Of a stretch of 16,649 nt of DNA, positions 14,161-16,649 are shown in pieces; position 1 is the first letter of the stretch, and each line of letters starts with the position of its first letter. The notes beneath the pieces are model-generated. The model searched no databases and was not told the origin of the DNA. It worked only from the letters and a program-made list of their open reading frames with translations. The stretch covers positions 1-16,649 of the forward strand of contig NZ_JAUMZV010000046.1 in NCBI RefSeq assembly GCF_030527935.1. Direction: 5' to 3'. The translations under genes and the position numbers were made by a program. This stretch comes from Kingella sp. (in: b-proteobacteria). GTDB lineage: Bacteria > Pseudomonadota > Gammaproteobacteria > Burkholderiales > Neisseriaceae.

Positions 14161-14763
14161 TTAGTGGTCGCAAGCCGTGCGGTTCAGCGCGCCGTAACGC
14201 CCCACGATGCCTTGCAACTCGCCCGCTTCTTCGTTGCTCACCGACATAAACATAATATTCATACGGGCAGAAGTTTGGCTGTCGCCATCGCCGCCGCCCT
14301 GAACCACTTGGCGCGATGCCGCGTGCGGGAATTTGCCCAGCAAGCCTTTGATGCGGTGGTAATCGTCTTCGGGAATGCTCACGCGGGCGGAGCAAGCGCG
14401 GTATTTGGCGCGTGGTTCAGCCGCAGCGGCTTGGGCGGCGGCTCGGCTGTTGCCCATTGGCGAACCGCCTGCGTTGCCTGCATTAGCATTACGTTGTGGG
14501 CGCACGGTGTTGGCGGTTCTGCCGACAATTTTGCCGATTGCACTGCCTGCTGGCACGCCATTGGCGGTTACTGTGCCGTTGGTGGAAACGGTGGTGGGTG
14601 TACCGTTGCCTGTGTTAATGATAATTTGCTGCGGTGCTTGGGGTTGCTGTGGTGTTTGCACGATTTGCGGTTGTGGTTTTTTCGGATTCATAATTTTATT
14701 GCCCACAAATCCTGCAAACACGATGAGATTCAACGCCACCAATGTGGCAAATATCCACTTCAT
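14161..14763 (-). CDS. membrane-anchored protein downstream of birA-coaX, possibly SPOR-type
   Basis: The 200-residue protein starts MKWIFATLVALNLIVFAGFV, one N-terminal membrane segment (about 3-21) with no lipobox or clear cleavage site. A Pro/Gln-rich linker (28-45) and an Asn/Thr/Gly/Ala-rich stretch to about 115 follow. The C-terminal domain of about 80 residues begins YRACSARVSIPEDDYHRIKGLL and ends near CDH, with one cysteine at each end that could form a disulfide. The position behind birA-coaX and this layout resemble the SPOR-domain 'cell division' protein of Neisseria, but the domain match is from memory and weak. Only two bases separate its ATG from the birA-coaX stop, and AAGGA lies in the last codons of that gene, so the two are translationally coupled. 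Confidence 0.78.
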   Translation of the reverse strand: MKWIFATLVALNLIVFAGFVGNKIMNPKKPQPQIVQTPQQPQAPQQIIINTGNGTPTTVSTNGTVTANGVPAGSAIGKIVGRTANTVRPQRNANAGNAGGSPMGNSRAAAQAAAAEPRAKYRACSARVSIPEDDYHRIKGLLGKFPHAASRQVVQGGGDGDSQTSARMNIMFMSVSNEEAGELQGIVGRYGALNRTACDH

Positions 14764-14765
14764 TC

Positions 14766-16475
14766 TTATTCCTTACGCGCTGGTTGGTGTTCTAACCAGT
14801 TGATTAAGCCAAAAATTACGAGATTATCTACAATTTTTACACTATTGTCCAAACTAAATGCTTCGGGCAGGGCTTCGGCAATTTTGCGCGCGCCACCGCC
14901 TGTGATGATAAGGTCGGTGGGCTGATTGTGGTTGCGCTCTTTCAGCCTTGCGTGCATCAGCAAAATTGAACCGCACACCGCATCCATCATGCCTGTGGCG
15001 ATGGCGTTGGCGGTGGTGGTGGGAAAGGGATAACGTTGCCCTTCGGGGCGATGCAAATTGGCGGTTTTTTGCAGCAGCGATTCGTGCATCAAATGAAACC
15101 CCGGCATGATGCTGCCGCCCAGATAATGGTTGTCGGCGGTAATCGCATCAATGGTTACTGCCGTGCCACAGCTCACCACCACGCTGGCGTTGTGGCTAAA
15201 CTTGCGGCTGCCCAGCGCGTTGAACCAGCGGTCTGCGCCGTGTTCTTCGGGGTTGCGATAGTGGTTAATCATGCCCAGCGCGTGGGGCATGGAAGTGAGC
15301 CATTCAATCGGGCGTTGCAAGCGGTAGGCAACGGTTTCGCGTTTTGCCGCGCTGCACACGGATGAGCCAACGATGCGGGTGTGCGCTTGCCCATATTCTG
15401 CCCACTCTTGCGTTAAGCGCGATAAATCGCGGTAAGGCGCGTGCCCCGTGCGCAAAATCACGCCGTTTTCCACCCATGCCCATTTAAGGCGGCTGTTGCC
15501 GCTATCCAGCAGCAAATAATGATGGCTGTTGGCGTGCAGTTGCTCGGGGCGGCGCAGGCTCACTTCGCCGCTGGCGATGTATTGCACGCCGCCGTAATCG
15601 GTTTGCAGGCGCAATTCGCCGCGCTCGGTTACGCCTAACGCATAGCCATATTGGGCGATTTGCTCGCCGCGCAGCAAGTAAACGGTTTGATTTTGGTCGC
15701 GGTGCGCCGCTTCATAAGCAGCCTGAAATGGGGCAAAGCCTGTTTGCGCAAATTGGGTGAGATGCTGGTGCAACACATTGAGCAAAACGGTGAACACTTC
15801 GGCTGCGCTGTGCTTTTCGTTAGAGGCAGCCTGAAACGATGTGCTGTTGTCAACGTGTTCAGGCACAAGAAAATTGATGCCAATGCCGATAACGGCGTGG
15901 GTTTGATTATTGTGCCGCACGGTTTCAATCAGAATGCCGCCCAGCTTGTCCATGCCAATCACCAAATCGTTTGACCATTTGATTTGCGCCGCGCAACCCA
16001 GTTGCAACAAGGCACGTTGGCACGCCAGAGCCACCACCAACGACAACGCGCCCAACTCGGCTTGCGTTTGCGCAAATGTCCACCCCACGCTAAACATCAA
16101 ACATTCGCCAAGCTGGTTACGCCAGCTCTTGCCCTGCTGCCCACGCCCCGCATTTTGCGTGTGCGACGCAATCACGCGCTGATGAATAGAGCAGCCTGAA
16201 CGCGCATCATCCAGCAATAATGTGTTGGTCGATGCAGTTTCAGGCTGCACTTGTACATCAAACAAAGGATGCTGCGTGTTTTCAGGCAAAAGCGCGATGG
16301 CTTTGGCGAGTTTCCAGTAGCCATCGTTTTGACGCAGCAAATTGTGCAAATATTGCGGGGCTTGTTGCCACAAGCCGTTCAGCTGAGCGGGCGTAGTTTG
16401 AGCGATTTGAGCAAGCTCGGTTACATGGTGAGACTTGCCGTCTGATAAGGCAGTTAAAAGAAGCGCAAAGGACAT
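14766..16475 (-). CDS. birA-coaX: bifunctional biotin protein ligase / type III pantothenate kinase
   Basis: The N-terminal half attaches biotin to acetyl-CoA carboxylase; the C-terminal half phosphorylates pantothenate, the first step of CoA synthesis. This fusion is known in Neisseria. In 569 residues: a winged-helix-like start (about 17-50), the ligase site GRGQQGKSW (110-118), KWSND (166-170, where KWPND is usual), KLGGILIE, and the ligase C-terminal domain. The kinase then begins LLLDSGNSRLKWAW (about 322-335), with GADRWFNALGS (pantothenate binding), VVSCGTAVTIDA, GGSIMPGF and ITGGGA. I take ATG 16475; TTG 16484 is also possible, and neither has a clear Shine-Dalgarno. An exact DUS (15824-15835) encodes FQAA, and near-DUS copies encode FQAAY and VQPET. 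It heads an operon with the 200-residue protein. Confidence 0.95.
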   Translation of the reverse strand: MSFALLLTALSDGKSHHVTELAQIAQTTPAQLNGLWQQAPQYLHNLLRQNDGYWKLAKAIALLPENTQHPLFDVQVQPETASTNTLLLDDARSGCSIHQRVIASHTQNAGRGQQGKSWRNQLGECLMFSVGWTFAQTQAELGALSLVVALACQRALLQLGCAAQIKWSNDLVIGMDKLGGILIETVRHNNQTHAVIGIGINFLVPEHVDNSTSFQAASNEKHSAAEVFTVLLNVLHQHLTQFAQTGFAPFQAAYEAAHRDQNQTVYLLRGEQIAQYGYALGVTERGELRLQTDYGGVQYIASGEVSLRRPEQLHANSHHYLLLDSGNSRLKWAWVENGVILRTGHAPYRDLSRLTQEWAEYGQAHTRIVGSSVCSAAKRETVAYRLQRPIEWLTSMPHALGMINHYRNPEEHGADRWFNALGSRKFSHNASVVVSCGTAVTIDAITADNHYLGGSIMPGFHLMHESLLQKTANLHRPEGQRYPFPTTTANAIATGMMDAVCGSILLMHARLKERNHNQPTDLIITGGGARKIAEALPEAFSLDNSVKIVDNLVIFGLINWLEHQPARKE

Positions 16476-16501
16476 AGCGGGCAAAAATAGAAAAAGGACG
16501 G

Positions 16502-16558
16502 ATTCTACACTTGTTTACAAGGTTTAGGGCGGACAGCAAGGATTTAATCCTTAGTATA
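16502..16558 (-). promoter_or_regulatory. possible birA-coaX promoter region with two palindromes
   Basis: On the minus strand TAGAAT (16507-16502) is a possible -10 box just downstream of the palindrome CTTGTAAACAAG (16521-16510). Another -10-like TATACT (16558-16553) stands next to the dyad AAGGAT-TTA-ATCCTT (16538-16552). No convincing -35 box is at standard distance for either. TTGTAAAC resembles a half-site of the BirA operator of enteric bacteria, but no second half-site at the known spacing is present. Confidence 0.3.
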
Positions 16559-16590
16559 AAATGATTTGCTGTATTTTCTACTTTCCTAAA

Positions 16591-16622
16591 AAACAAACCG
16601 CCCTGACCATTGAGGTCAGGGC
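16591..16622 (-). terminator. terminator of a leftward gene beyond the right edge
   Basis: GCCCTGACC (16600-16608) pairs with GGTCAGGGC (16614-16622), loop 5. On the minus strand the stem is followed by GGTTTGTTTTTTAGG. This suggests a gene to the right, transcribed leftward, ends near the window edge. Its coding end is not identifiable in the last 27 bases. Confidence 0.6.
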
Positions 16623-16649
16623 ATTTCACAATTCAACCCACTCACTTAG

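Noticed and set aside
14071..14925. Plus-strand open frame of 284 codons
   Set aside because: It overlaps the minus-strand 200-residue gene, which has a ribosome site, operon coupling and a membrane segment. The plus frame starts within DUS repeats.
16485..16509. Shine-Dalgarno for birA-coaX
   Set aside because: Upstream of both possible starts the minus strand is pyrimidine-rich; no purine-rich site is present, so it could not be used to choose the start.

Overview
The window reads as chromosome of a Neisseriaceae bacterium close to Kingella. The main evidence is the DNA uptake sequence AGGCAGCCTGAA, the AG-kingDUS dialect. I read about 35 exact copies on the two strands, roughly one per 475 bases, many arranged as inverted pairs. 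The gene content agrees: a fused BirA-CoaX protein with a small membrane protein behind it, and Mqo, SstT, ClpB and SlyD. No phage, plasmid, CRISPR array or defence locus is visible.

Layout. Positions 1-600 hold no recognisable complete gene but are rich in repeats: a 140-bp inverted-repeat element, one end of a second repeat family, DUS hairpins and a 158-bp MITE-like element that abuts the 3' end of pcnB. Then come pcnB (poly(A) polymerase, minus), an alanine-rich small lipoprotein (minus), slyD (plus), a YigZ/IMPACT-family gene (plus), tRNA-Ser(UGA) (minus, with its own promoter and terminator) and clpB (plus, with a heat-shock-like promoter). Positions 7057-7525 are a repeat-filled spacer. 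After it lie a YfbK-like von Willebrand A lipoprotein gene with an in-frame amber codon just after the signal peptide (minus), mqo (minus) and sstT (minus). A second copy of the MITE sits at 12544-12706, directly in front of a 2,3-butanediol dehydrogenase gene (plus). The window closes with a minus-strand operon of birA-coaX and a small membrane-anchored protein.

How it works together. Most genes are single transcription units separated by hairpins built from inverted DUS pairs, several with T-runs that make good terminators. The only clear operon is birA-coaX plus the 200-residue protein. The functions are housekeeping: RNA polyadenylation, protein folding and disaggregation, serine/threonine uptake, malate oxidation into the quinone pool, biotin attachment and CoA synthesis. 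The accessory signal lies in the intergenic space, where at least four families of short non-coding inverted-repeat elements occur, some with a DUS built into the repeated unit. DUS copies inside genes also leave in-frame peptide signatures (FQAA, GSLK, RQPEN). I see no convincing new multi-gene system; the most unusual items are the MITE families and the interrupted vWA lipoprotein.
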